NCBI GenBank assembly: GCA_027493675.1
Contig: JAOSKI010000004.1
Span: forward strand, 1 to 64,000
From: Microthrixaceae bacterium
GTDB taxonomy: Bacteria; Actinomycetota; Acidimicrobiia; Acidimicrobiales; Microtrichaceae
Direction: 5' to 3'
DNA length: 64,000 nt
Part shown: in pieces, positions 26,962 to 36,641 of the stretch
Layout: each line of letters begins with the position of its first letter
Position numbering within the stretch: the first letter of the stretch is position 1
The notes under the pieces: generated by a model
The model's database searches: none
What the model was told of the DNA's origin: nothing
The model's input: only the letters and a program-made list of their open reading frames with translations
Translations under genes and position numbers: made by a program

Positions 26962-27618
26962 GTGGAAGAAGCTGCTCCCAGCCCCACCCGCTCCTATCGC
27001 TCCGAGCTGCGCGCCCGCCAGGCCGGGGAGACCCGGCGGCGCATCGTCCTCGCCGCCGCGGAGCTCTTCGCCGAGTTCGGCTACGCCCGAACCACGGTGA
27101 GGAAGATCGCCGAGCGCGCTGGGGTCTCACCCGAGACGGTGCAGGCCCACGGCCCGAAGGCAGCGCTGATCCGCGCCGCGACCGAGCAACTTGGCCTCGG
27201 CGTCGAAGGCGTTGACGACGCGTCGGAACTGCCCGAGGTGGCCGCCATCCTCGCCCTTGCGCCGTACGAGCGATCGGCCGCCATCGGGCCATGGCTGCTG
27301 TCGCTGCACCAGCCGCTGGCCGGTGTCATCGAGGCGCTCATCGGCGGCGCGGCCAACGACGCTGAACTGGCCGTGTATTACGCCGAGATCGTCGCATCGA
27401 TCCGCCAGAACTGGGCGTCGGTCCACGACCACGATCTCACCCGGGGCTGGGTCCGCACCGACCGTCCCCGTGAGGAGGTGATCGACGTGTGGTGCCTCGC
27501 CGCGAGCCCCGAGGCCTACATGCGCGTCATCCGGCACTACCAGTGGAGCGACGAGCGCTACGCCCGCTGGTTGTGCGCCGCCTACCGCGACATCTGGCTG
27601 CGGACACATCGCGATTGA
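26962..27618 (+). CDS. TetR-family regulator
   Basis: 218 residues, intact, GTG start. The DNA-binding domain is GETRRRIVLAAAELFAEFGY, then ARTTVRKIAERAGVSPETVQ and GPKAALIRAATEQ, a clear TetR helix-turn-helix at residues 20-70. The C-terminal ligand domain is ordinary (EVAAILALAPYERSAAIGPW, YYAEIVASIRQNW). A CATACT box 12 bases before the GTG suggests a leaderless transcript. With the divergent glycosyltransferase it resembles a regulated drug-inactivation pair, though the enzyme is now truncated. Confidence 0.88.
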   Translation: MEEAAPSPTRSYRSELRARQAGETRRRIVLAAAELFAEFGYARTTVRKIAERAGVSPETVQAHGPKAALIRAATEQLGLGVEGVDDASELPEVAAILALAPYERSAAIGPWLLSLHQPLAGVIEALIGGAANDAELAVYYAEIVASIRQNWASVHDHDLTRGWVRTDRPREEVIDVWCLAASPEAYMRVIRHYQWSDERYARWLCAAYRDIWLRTHRD

Positions 27619-27752
27619 GCGCCGCTGAACCGCACCACCAATCCGAGGTCGACCAGAGCTGCCCTCCGCCACCCTGTTGCGGAGTCGCAAACGAGTCGTC
27701 GATTGCAGAGCGGTCGGGGGTGGCCGTACACTGGCCGGACAGATGGAGGTGC

Positions 27753-28036
27753 ATGATGTCGACGCGACTGCGCAGCGAGCGTCTCGAGGTCCGCACGACG
27801 AAGGATGAACGGGCGCTGATCGACCGCGCCGTGGCCGAACAGGGGAGCGACCTCACGGAGTTCGTGATCTCGAACCTCACGGTCGCGGCCCGACGCGTGC
27901 TGGCGGACCGGACCGAGTTCGAGCTCGACGCGGACTCCGCTGCTGTCTGGGAGGCGATCAACCGCCGTCGCCCCGCCATGAGCTTCCCGGTCTGCGGCAC
28001 CTCGTGGAACGTCCCTCGCCATTCCTCGACGAGTGA
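27753..28036 (+). CDS. DUF1778-type antitoxin (TacA-like)
   Basis: The start MMSTRLRSERLEVRTTKDER continues ALIDRAVAEQGSDLTEFVIS, a ribbon-helix-helix DNA-binding domain of the DUF1778 family. After a single frameshift near 27975 the toxin-neutralising tail reads LPGLRHLVERPSPFLDE, the conserved end of this family. The stop overlaps the toxin start (GTGA). If the frameshift is real, the antitoxin tail is lost and the toxin would be uncontrolled, so a sequencing error is likelier. RNA- or tRNA-acetylating toxins are the usual partners. Confidence 0.8.
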
Positions 28037-28548
28037 GCAGCGGCTACTGGTCGCCTGTGCTGCTGGAACGGGGTCACCTCCTCGACGCCTTCGAGTGCAG
28101 GTCAGTGGAGCAGACCGACTGGCTCCGCCGGCATGCCCGTCACTCCACAGGTGTCGGCACCACACGTGTGCTGGTGGTGACCCCGACGGACTCCGACGCC
28201 GTCGTCGCCTACTACGCCTGGTGCATGGCCAGCGTGGCACTCGCAGAAGTGCCACCGCGGATACGCAAGGGTGCGGGGCGTTACCCCCAACCGGTCGCGC
28301 TGCTCGCCCGCCTCGGGGTCGACGTCGACCACGAAGGTCGCGGCCTCGGTGCCGGACTGCTCCGGGACGCGATCCTCCGGACGCTCGCGTTGGGCGAGGA
28401 GATCGGCTGCCGTGGACTGCTGGTACACGCCGAGACAACCGAGGCGAGGGACTTCTGCTTGCATCTCGTGCCCGAGTTCGAGGCGTCACCCACCGACGGC
28501 ATGCACCTGTACCTACTGATGAAGGACATCCGTCGGACGCTGCGGTGA
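28033..28548 (+). CDS. GNAT-family acetyltransferase toxin (TacT/AtaT-like)
   Basis: 171 residues, intact, GTG start overlapping the antitoxin stop. The acetyl-CoA site is VDVDHEGRGLGAGLLRDAIL (Q/RxxGxG/A type); before it are RVLVVTPTDSDAVVAYYAWC and PQPVALLARLG, typical of TacT/AtaT toxins; after it come RGLLVHAETTEARDFCLHLV and the aromatic end GMHLYLLMKDIR. Known members acetylate charged tRNA and stop translation. The pair is in the cargo of the integrated element and could stabilise it. Confidence 0.88.
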   Translation: MSSGYWSPVLLERGHLLDAFECRSVEQTDWLRRHARHSTGVGTTRVLVVTPTDSDAVVAYYAWCMASVALAEVPPRIRKGAGRYPQPVALLARLGVDVDHEGRGLGAGLLRDAILRTLALGEEIGCRGLLVHAETTEARDFCLHLVPEFEASPTDGMHLYLLMKDIRRTLR

Positions 28549-28959
28549 GGCCACACGCATCTCGACCGAGACAGCGCAGCCGGAGCTGCGTCGTAGCGCC
28601 CGGTCATCTGGCTTGCGGCTCGCCACCACCTTGTTCGGTGTTCGTGCCTGCATCGCGGCGTCTGCCGGATCCTCTTCCATTTCCTCCGGATCGTGTCGCT
28701 GCGCTTCTTCCCAAGAACCCAAAGGTCACAGGTTCGGACGCACATGCGTTCGGACACGCTCGAGCGCGCCATGGCCGGGCTGGAGCTCGTTGCTCCGGTT
28801 GTGCCTACGGGTGTTGGGGTCAAGAACGCGTCGGTGGGCGTCTTCGGCTCCCCGTCAGGTTGACTCCGTGGATTCGGTCTTGGGCTGGGGCGCGTCGAAG
28901 CTGGGTTCGCCTGCATGTTTGATGGCCAAGGGCGGTGGTTCAGGCGGCGGTGCGGTACT
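28549..28959. other. Interval without a supported gene
   Basis: About 410 bases between the GNAT toxin and the transposase remnant. Frames are open on both strands because of the high GC content, but none shows a known domain, a ribosome site or a plausible start. It may be decayed insertion-sequence DNA. Confidence 0.4.
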
Positions 28960-29570
28960 CGTTGATGAGTCCGCAGCACACGGTGTGTCGAACGGCGCGG
29001 TGAACTGTCCGGCACCGTCTCGGATCAGGTACCGGAACCCGTGATCATCGCGGAAGCCCATGAGGAGGTTCCGTGCTGTGTGGGTGGTCCACGGTCCGGT
29101 CCGGTGGGGTGCGGGATTGATGGCAGCTTGGTGCAGGATGTTCCACACGCTCGACGCGGCGATGCGGTGGCCGAGCCGGCAGAGTTCGCCGTGGACACGC
29201 CGGTATCCCCAGGTCGGGTTCTCGGTAGCGAGGCGGCGAACAAGTTTGCGAAGCTCGCGAGCGGCGATCGGCGATCGGCAGTCGCCCACGTTTACGCGCT
29301 GGCGGTTGTGTCCACTGGCGGGCGACCAGGCGTCGGTGCCGGCCGAGGACCGTGGCGGGTTGCATGATCCGCATCACGTCGGCGAGGCGCCGCCGGTCGA
29401 ACACGGACACGAGCACAGCGAGGATCGTGCGGTCGGTCTCGGTGGACTGTGCACGGTTGATCTGACGTTGCAGGACGTGGATCTCGTCCCGTCCGGCGAT
29501 CAACGCGAAAGCCCTGGTAGAGGAACTGCACGACACGACCGGACATCCGCCGTCCCCTGTCAGATACTAC
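28960..29570 (-). pseudogene. Decayed integrase-core transposase (IS481/IS3-like)
   Basis: Read from the 5' end (near 29570): ILAVLVSVFDRRRLADVMRI, then VLGRHRRLVARQWTQPPARK and, after a frameshift near 29290, LRKLVRRLATENPTWGYRRV, then HGELCRLGHRIAASSVWNIL. This is the helix-turn-helix half of the common actinobacterial integrase-core transposases. After RTGPWTT the sequence jumps to HTARNLLMGFRDDHGFRYLI and RDGAGQFTAPFD, so about 50 residues of the catalytic core, including the first Asp of DDE, are deleted, and the last third is missing. No terminal inverted repeats were identified. Confidence 0.75.
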
Positions 29571-29601
29571 AGTTGATGCAGATAGAGCAGATGATGTAGA
29601 G

Positions 29602-29991
29602 ATGATGATGACTGACATCCTGACCCGAGACGCTGACAAGTTGCATCGAGCGCTGGCCAGGGGCGGCGACGAGGTTCGGCTCACCGTTTCGCGTGAGACC
29701 GCCGAGTGGATGGCACAACTCGTCGATGCCAAAGTCAGCGGGCGCGACGTGGTGCTCACCAACGATCTCGGTGAGGTCACTCCGACCCAGGCAGGCCAGA
29801 TGCTCGGTATGTCCCGGCCCCAGGTCCGCAAGCTGATTGATGACGGCCGACTCGACTTCCGCAAGGTGGGCACACATCACCGGATCACTGTCGCCTCGAT
29901 CCAGGCCTTCCTGGCGGCCGAGCGTGAGCGGCGTGCCCCCATCCTCGCTGAGCTGGCACGGCTCCAGAACGATGCCGGGCTGGTGGAGTGA
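29602..29991 (+). CDS. HTH antitoxin of a PIN toxin pair
   Basis: 129 residues, intact. The first half (EVRLTVSRETAEWMAQLVDA, KVSGRDVVLTNDLGEVTPTQ) leads into an excisionase-type helix-turn-helix, AGQMLGMSRPQVRKLIDDGR, then LDFRKVGTHHRITVASIQAF, and the C-terminal helix RAPILAELARLQNDAG. Such proteins precede PIN toxins in actinobacteria. The stop overlaps the toxin start (GTGA). Three ATG codons in a row open the gene at 29602. It probably represses its own promoter. Confidence 0.8.
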   Translation: MMMTDILTRDADKLHRALARGGDEVRLTVSRETAEWMAQLVDAKVSGRDVVLTNDLGEVTPTQAGQMLGMSRPQVRKLIDDGRLDFRKVGTHHRITVASIQAFLAAERERRAPILAELARLQNDAGLVE

Positions 29992-30587
29992 CGGGCGAAG
30001 CCACGGAGGTCTTCGGTCCGATCAAGGTCGTCCTCGCCGATGCCAACGTGCTCTACTCCCGCGTGCTGCGGGACTGCCTCGTCTACGCCGCTGACGAGGG
30101 TGTGATCGCGATCCGGTGGAGCCGAGCGATCCTCACCGAGGCCGTGGAGCCTCTCCAGGCCAACAACCTGAGGTTCGACGACGGACAGGCCGACCTCCTC
30201 ATCCGGCTGTTCAACGCTGCCTACCCTCACGCCGAGGTCAGGCCAACGGCGACGGCTCGACGCAAGGTCAACAAGCTCGAAATGCCCGATGAGGACGATC
30301 GCCACGTCCTCGCGGCAGCCGTGAGTGCTCGAGCGGAGGTCCTGTGCACGAACAACGTCAAGGACTTCCCACCCGACGCGATGGCATCGGTTGGGATCGA
30401 GTTGCTCACGCCCGACGTCTTGCTCTCTCGGCTCGTGACCATGCATCCATCGGGGGTGCGGGACGCGCACCGGACCACCGTGGCTAGCTTGATCGGGGCG
30501 ACGGATGAGTCGACCATCGCTGCGCTACGTCGGGTCAAGGCCACACAGACGGCCGACCTGATGGAGGCGTTGTTGAAGAAGTCCTGA
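29988..30587 (+). CDS. PIN-domain ribonuclease toxin
   Basis: 199 residues, intact. The PIN domain begins KVVLADANVLYSRVLRDCLV with the first Asp, then IRWSRAILTEAVEPL, EMPDEDDRHVLAAAVSARAE and VLCTNNVKDFPPDAM with the later acidic residues, and a C-terminal helical part ends DLMEALLKKS. The subtype (VLYSRxLRD, MPDEDDRHVLAAA) is the PF13470-like group rather than classical VapC. It would cleave RNA. It is translationally coupled to the antitoxin. Confidence 0.85.
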   Translation: MTGEATEVFGPIKVVLADANVLYSRVLRDCLVYAADEGVIAIRWSRAILTEAVEPLQANNLRFDDGQADLLIRLFNAAYPHAEVRPTATARRKVNKLEMPDEDDRHVLAAAVSARAEVLCTNNVKDFPPDAMASVGIELLTPDVLLSRLVTMHPSGVRDAHRTTVASLIGATDESTIAALRRVKATQTADLMEALLKKS

Positions 30588-30600
30588 CCGCCCACGGCTT

Positions 30601-30784
30601 CTATCGATCGATGCCGAGCCAGCGGTGGTAGGCGGCTACGAGGCATGCGACCCGGTGCTGGTCTGCGGTGATCTCGATGTCGAGGAGCGGGACGGTCCAC
30701 GTTCGGTCGTCGCGTTCGGTCGTCGCGTTCGGCCGACACGGTGAGGGAGCGGCGTTCGTCGCCGTCGAAATCGAACTCCGACAC
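30601..30784 (-). pseudogene. Small gene disrupted by a 13-bp tandem duplication
   Basis: Starts MSEFDFDGDERRSLTVSAER. Removing one copy of a 13-base repeat restores one frame: DDRTWTVPLLDIEITADQHR, then VACLVAAYHRWLGIDR and a stop at 30601. The result is a 56-residue acidic protein with no recognised domain. With the duplication the frame shifts and the end is lost. The gene is convergent with the PIN toxin. Confidence 0.5.
30700..30737. repeat. 13-bp tandem repeat
   Basis: CGTTCGGTCGTCG occurs at 30700-30712 and again at 30713-30725, followed by a partial third copy. The length is not a multiple of three, so it changes the frame of the small gene it lies in. Confidence 0.85.
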
Positions 30785-30869
30785 GGTGACCTCGACTCAG
30801 ATGACTGAGAGGCCCCGCGGATAGATCACGGTTTGGTGCTCCATCTCACCGAGGGCACCGGCGACTTCC

Positions 30870-31259
30870 GCACCGACTCCGAGTGCTCCGAAATCTCATC
30901 GAAGCATCATCCGACGAACTGCGTCTCGACAAGATGCCGAAGATCATCGAAGACGTCCACCGAGTCATCCGTGACGGACAGATCGAAGCCGTCGCCACCC
31001 TCGACCAGGCCCAGGGTCGCTAGCGAGAAGCTCAAGACGGTCTTCCTCGGTGAGAACCCCCAGCTGGATGGTGACCTGTCCCGGCTCCAGCACCTACTAC
31101 GACAGCGAGCAGCTCACCAGGGGATACTCTCTCTGCATGCTCAAGGTCGGCGGTCGGGCGCTCAACGGCTACTACCGCGACCCCTACCTGCGAACCCTCA
31201 CCCCAGCCTGCGCCGAGCTCATCCGGCGACTCGTCGATGCCGGCCTCTGGGGATGCTGA
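30870..31259 (+). pseudogene. Two short coding remnants
   Basis: One frame reads LRNLIEASSDELRLDKMPKI, then IEDVHRVIRDGQIEAVATLD and a stop at 31021; a second, ending at 31259, reads YYDSEQLTRGYSLCMLKVGG and RALNGYYRDPYLRTLTPACA with LIRRLVDAGLWGC. Neither has a convincing start or a family I recognise. They look like leftovers of genes lost within the element. Confidence 0.35.
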
Positions 31260-31278
31260 CACTGACAATGGACACACG

Positions 31279-32728
31279 ATGTCGTCACGAGACAGAGCGA
31301 TAGGCGCCCTCGTCGGGCTCGCCGTCGGCGACGCGGTGGGCACGACGCTGGAGTTCAAGCCGCCCGGGACGTTCACGCCGATCGACGACATGATCGGGGG
31401 TGGCCCGTTCGGTCTCGAACCGGGGCAGTGGACCGACGACACGTCGATGGCGATGTGCTTGGCGGAGTCGATCCTCGACCTCGATGACCTCGACCCAGCC
31501 GACCAACTCCGCCGGTACGTGTCGTGGTTCAGGCACGGCTACTGGTCCGCCAACGGCCGCTGCTTCGACATCGGCGGCACGACCAGCGGAGCGCTGGTCC
31601 GCTTCGAGCGCACCGGGGCGGTCACCGACGACGACATCGACCAGGAAGAGTGCAGCCAACGGGTCGCTCATGCGCCTCGCACCGGTGCCGATCCGCTGGC
31701 ACGGCGACCTGGCGGAGGCGGCCGAGCGCGGCGGTGAATCCAGCCGTACGACCCATCCGGCGTCCCGTCCCGTCGACGCATGCCGCCTGTACTCGGCGAT
31801 GATCGCAGCGCTGATCCACGGCAGCGTCATCGAGGACGTCCTGGACGACGACTTCTGGCAGTACGGCCCGCTCGACCCACGAGTCGACGCGGTCGCCCGT
31901 GGCTCGTGGCGAACGAAGCAGCCACCCGAGATCCGAGGCACCGGCTACGTGGTCGACGCCCTCGAAGCAGCGCTGTGGGCAGTCGCCGGGGCGACGGACT
32001 TCCGCGACGCCGTCCTGCGCGCAGCCAACCTGGGAGACGACGCCGACACCACCGCGGCCATCGCAGGTCAACTCGCCGGAGCCCGCTGGGGCCTCTCGGG
32101 CATCCCTGCTGAATGGCGGGCACGAATCACCGACGCCGAACGGATCGCTGCGATCGCCGGACGGCTCTTCGACCTGGGGACCGGGGCGGCACCGGTGCAC
32201 CCGTGGGCACACGACGAGTTCGTCCACGGCTACTGGGTCGAGCCCGGCCGGATCCTGGCCGGAGAGTACCCGGGCAACCTTCACTCCGTGGACCGGGCTC
32301 GCAGCAAGATCAACCTCCTGGTCGACCACGGCATCCGCACGTTCGTGGACCTCACCACGCGCCAGGACAACATGGCACCGTACGAACCTCTCGTCGCTGA
32401 GGCCGCTGACCGCCGCCGCCTTGACCTACAACGGATCCAACACCCGATCCCCGACATGGGAACCCTTCCCACCGCCGACGCGTACGACGCAGTCCTCGAC
32501 TCGATCCGAGCCGGAGGGGAGCGCGGGGGCGTCTACATCCACTGCTGGGGCGGTATCGGCCGTACCGGCACCGTGGTCGGCTGTCTCCTCGTCGACGGCG
32601 GCCTGAGCGCCGAGGCTGCACTGGCCCGGCTCGACGAGCTCCGATCCGTCACCAAGAAGCGACGCATGCCTGCGCCGCAGACACACCAGCAGATCGAGAT
32701 CATCCAGCAGCGGAGCCGAGACGACTGA
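31279..32728 (+). CDS. ADP-ribosylglycohydrolase fused to a tyrosine/dual-specificity phosphatase
   Basis: About 483 residues. ARH domain: GALVGLAVGDAVGTTLEFKP, then the metal site WTDDTSMAMCLAESILD, NGSLMRLAPVPIRWHGD and the second metal cluster NLGDDADTTAAIAGQLAGAR. The phosphatase domain starts near residue 330: RILAGEYPGNLHSVDRARSK, then the P-loop HCWGGIGRTGT within GGVYIHCWGGIGRTGTVVGC. One extra G near 31650 shifts the frame in the ARH half. The first domain removes ADP-ribose from proteins, nucleic acids or small molecules; the second removes phosphate. Together they could undo two modifications, perhaps made by a toxin or by host defence, which is inference. Confidence 0.85.
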
Positions 32729-32888
32729 TCAGCGGAGCGCAGCGCGAGCAGGGCAACCCAGCTGAAGTGAGGTTGACCCGGTCTGACGGACGGGGTTGTT
32801 GGGCGGCTTCGGCGGGGGCCTCGGCTTGTCGTACGTACGGCCCGGCATGGGGTGGTTCCGAGGGGTCCCGATGAGACGGGCCCGAAGC

Positions 32889-32979
32889 GGCTCATGACCC
32901 GAACGTCGCGGGTTCAAGCCCTTCCTCGGCCCCGACGAAACCCCGTACAGACGCTCATTTCGGGAGATCGAAAAGAGCG
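32889..32979. other. Diverged tRNA-Met 3'-half and hairpin, candidate right end
   Basis: GGCTCATGACCCGAACGTCG (starting at 32889) then CGGGTTCAAGCCC matches the left fragment at 21874 at most positions, and both are followed by a CGAmGAAA-CCC-GTACAG pattern. A hairpin follows here too: CGCTC and TTTCG pair with CGAAA and GAGCG (32952-32979) around GGAGAT. The T-arm and acceptor end no longer pair, so it is not functional. The two copies bracket the integrase and its cargo. The interval 32729-33099 holds no gene. Confidence 0.55.
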
Positions 32980-33099
32980 AGCACCCGGTAGGGGAAGCAG
33001 GACGCGACAGCGTTGCCGCTGCACGCCGTGGAACCAGCCGTCGGACCAACCGCGGTGCATCCGGATCAACGCGTCGCCCGACGAGCACGAGGCTGCGGG

Positions 33100-36000
33100 T
33101 CACGACAGCGGTGTGATCGAGGAGGCGATCCCCAACCGACCTGCGAGAGCCAGGGCGGTACGCTGCAGCTCCTCGATGCGCACGGGATCACCGCCCTGGT
33201 CTCGCAGGAGCTCCGCGAACCGAGTCGGTCGCGGGCTAGGAACGGACGTGCACCCAGGCGCTCGTGGATGGAGATCGCTGCCTCGAAGTGCATTGCAGCC
33301 CGCCTCCCGCCGTCGATCAACACGCTCAACGGGCCGAGGAACCGATGTACCGACCCCCAGCAGACGGCACCCTCGGCAGCCACGACCACCCGGGAGGCAT
33401 GCGGGGACAACAGCTCGTACAGCGCTTCGGCCGAGGTGCGATCCCCCAGCCGAACGACGGTCCAGGCCGCCACCGACAACGACAGGAAGAAGAGCTCGTC
33501 TCGGGGCACCGATTCGAAACCTGTCGCAGCCATCGGGGCCATCAGCCCCGCGCAGCGTCCGGGTCGCCCAGCTCTGCGTGCAGCAGCGCCAGCCCGAGCG
33601 CCCACGCGGCGCGGGTCCTGCGCTGCCCAGTGCTCAACCTCTCCGGCGACCTCGACGAGTCGCCCCTGCTCCAGTCGCAAGGCGAACATCTGGGCCGCGT
33701 AACCCTCCAGGAACTCCGGGAGCGGCTGCAGGGTGACGGCCTCTACTGCATGCACCTCCGCCTCTGCGAACCGGCCCTGTAGCAGCGCCATCATCGCCCT
33801 GCGCTGCTCCACCCCTGCCATGAACCTGGGGATCCGCACCGAGCCGACCAGTTCCTCGTACTCTCTAGCCGTGGCCTCGCAGGCCACCACGTCACCTGCG
33901 GCGAGCTCGCGCGCCGTAGGACGCTCAGGGTCTCGATCACCTCGAACTCGTTGCCCGATGCCCGTGCATCGGCAACCGATCCCCGAGCGAGGTCCACCAC
34001 GCGCTCTGCGGGGCTCGAAGCAGCTATGACAGGGATGCAGTACTCCGTGACCACTCGGCGTCCAGACGAATCCAGCCGGCCGAGCCGTGCCATCGCCCAC
34101 TCCGCCAGCTCCCGGGCCCGAGGACCGGGGTCCCGACAGCGCACGTAGCACAGCATCGCGGTCAACAGCACCCTGCCGACCGAGCCCTCCTCCAGCCCGG
34201 CGATCATGTCCTCGGCCCTGGTGAGCCAGGGTTCCCCGGGGCTCACGGTGCCCGCACAACCTTCGATGATCACAGCCGCCTTCAGCTCCTCCGAGCCTGA
34301 CTCGGAGGCGATCCCCCACGCACGCTCCATCAGCGAGGTCCTCTGCTCGTAGGCCCCGGCGCGCCGGAGTGTGAGGCCCAGCGCGATCGCAACCCGGCAC
34401 ACCAGGTCGGCTGACAGGTCATCGCGCTCACCGCTGCGGCCCATGCCGGCTCAAGCACTGCGATGGCGTCGTCGTAGATGTAGCGCTGCTCGGCCTCGCC
34501 AGCGGCCAGCAGAGCCATCTCGATGCCGGGCGTGACGTCGCTGCCGTCCTCGGCGGCAGCGAGGAGATGACGGGCGATCTCACCCGGGTCGCCCCCGAGC
34601 TCCTCGAGCGCATGCCCGAAGTGCCGGTGCACCCGTGCCCGGCGAGCTGCACCCAGGCCGTCCCTGGACACCGCATGTATGAGCGCGGGGTGAACGCGTA
34701 GCTCCCCTGTCGGCTGTCCGTGGTCGCTCACGATGCCGGCGCTCACGGCTGGATCGAGAGCATCGTCCGCGCTGTCGATGTCGATGCCGGCTGCGTGCGC
34801 CACCACATCCAGCCGGAACCCCCGACCTGCCACGGCGGCAACACCCAGCACCCTGCGAGTGGACGCCGGGAGTCGCAGTAGGCGCCGCGCGATGGTGTCG
34901 CGCACCGAGTCGGGCAGGCTGGTCAGGGCCTGATCGGCCGTGCCACCTCCGAGCTCGACCACGTGGCGTACGAGCTCTTCGATGTAGAAGGGGTTGCCCT
35001 CGGTCGTCTCGTGGAGCTGTGCCACGCGGACGCCCTCACCGCGAGCTGCACCCAGTGCAGCGGTCCTCCGCGCGTCGAGCCCGCGGAGTGCCACAAGATC
35101 GAGGCGGTGCTCTCTGCGAAGGTCGGTGAGCAGCGTGGCGAGGTGCTCGCTCGGCTCTGTGTCCCTGGCGGTGGCGAGCACCATCAGCTGTCCTCGCTCG
35201 TCGTCTCTGAGCAGGTGGCTCAGGAGCTGGACCGCGACGGCGGCTGCCCACTGGAGATCGTCCATCACCAGCACCACAGGCCGGGCCGGCTCCCTGCTGT
35301 CGAGAAGGCGGCTCACTGCTCGGAACAACAGGAAGCGATGAGCCTCAGCGTCCGTGGATGCGAACGGGACACCACGTCGTGAGAGCTCTGGAACCAACAC
35401 CGACAGCACGGTCGAGTCCCCGGAGCCATGTTGTCGATCCGGTCCCGCTCCTGCAACGCCAACCCGCCGACGGCTTCCGCGAAGGGCTCCAGCACGTGCA
35501 GTGGTGTCTCCAAGCAACGACCACCGAGGACGAGGGCACCGCTCGCCGCGAACGCTTCGGCTGCCTGGCGGACCAAGCGCGTCTTTCCGATCCCGGGTTC
35601 GCCCATGACGAGTCCGAGGCGGCGCTCCCCGCCGACAGTGGCATCGAAGCAGGCTGTCAGCGCGGCCAGCTCGGATTCACGCCCCACGAAGGTGTTCTCG
35701 GGCGGGTGCAGCCACGCCGGCAGCAGCAGCTCGGCCCGGGACTCCCGGCGACCCCCGGGATGCGCACTCTGGACCCCGGGATCGAGTGAGGGGTCGTGGC
35801 AGAGGATGTCCACCTCGAGTGAGCGCAGAGCCGGGCCGGGCTCGATGCCCAACTCCTCGACCAGCAGGGTCCGGACCTCCTGGTATCTGCGAACCGCCTC
35901 CGACTGCCGGCCGCTCCGGTACAGAGCCAACAGGGAGGAGCTCCCAGCACCGTTCGCGCAGCGGATTCGCCTCGACCATCGCCTCGAGGTCGGCCACGGC

Positions 36001-36543
36001 CCGGCGATGGCCCCCCACCGCCAAGAGCGCCTCACACCTCTCCTCGCCGGCGAGGGTGCGCAGCTCCTCCAGGCGACCGACCTCGGGGATGAGCGAGACC
36101 GAGTCCCCGAGGTCGGCCAGCACTGGCCCACGCCACTCGGCGAGCGCCTGTTCGAAGAGCTCCAGAGCCCTATGGTGCTCACCCTTCGCCATCGCTGCAC
36201 GAGCAGCAGCCGCACCGTTCTCGAAACGCCGCGCATCCATCTCGTCGTCATCGAGGTGAAGGACATACGCATCGCCGTGGGTGGTGATCCGGGTCGACGG
36301 CTCACGTGGGCGTCGATCGGGCTCCAACGCCCTGCGGAGGCGGGACACGTGGGACTGGACGGTGCCCTCCCAACTGGGTGGCGGGCCCCCCGGCCAGAGC
36401 TGGTCGGCCAGCTCAGCGGTGCGGACCGCCGAACCGGCGCGCAACGCCAACACCCCCAGCACGACCCGGGCCTGGCGCAGGCCCAGGTCCACCTTGTGCC
36501 CACCGCTGCCGGCCTCCAACGAGCCGAGGATCCGAATGTCCAC
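33100..36543 (-). CDS. AfsR/SARP-like regulator with BTAD and ATPase domains
   Basis: About 1,150 residues. The GTG at 36543 starts MDIRILGSLEAGSGGHKVDL, the winged-helix SARP domain (residues 1-95, with QARVVLGVLALRAGSAVRTA). The bacterial transcriptional activation domain follows (RRFENGAAAARAAMAKGEHH to ELGIEPGPALRSLE). An AAA-type ATPase has Walker A GEPGIGKTRLV and Walker B VVLVMDDLQWA, and then a TPR-like helical C-terminus ends ALAGRLGIASSITPLS. Frameshifts lie near 35945, 35420, 34430, 33910, 33570 and 33225. Such proteins activate transcription by binding direct repeats with an 11-bp period. It faces the giant protein gene, its likely target. Confidence 0.85.
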
Positions 36544-36603
36544 CCCACCACCTCCGGACGATGGCCGTTCCGTGCGCCTCGATCGCCATCCTCACACCGA
36601 CCG

Positions 36604-36620
36604 CAAGTGGACCACAAGTG
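36604..36620. promoter_or_regulatory. Candidate SARP operator, 11-bp-period direct repeat
   Basis: CAAGTG occurs at 36604-36609 and 36615-36620, exactly 11 bases apart (CAAGTGGACCA then CAAGTGACC). SARP activators bind hexa- or heptamer direct repeats with this period. It lies between the regulator gene and the giant protein gene. Confidence 0.45.
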
Positions 36621-36641
36621 ACCGGGAGGAGAGTTCTCCTC

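Noticed and set aside
28690..28760. A tRNA-like stretch (AGGTCACAGGTTCGGACG)
   Set aside because: It resembles a T-arm, but no pairing partner, anticodon arm or acceptor stem can be built.
29566..29599. Further BlaI-type operator before the HTH/PIN pair
   Set aside because: ACTACAG is present, but the other half TGATGCA does not match; CTACA and TGTAG occur 23 bases apart, too far for this operator type.
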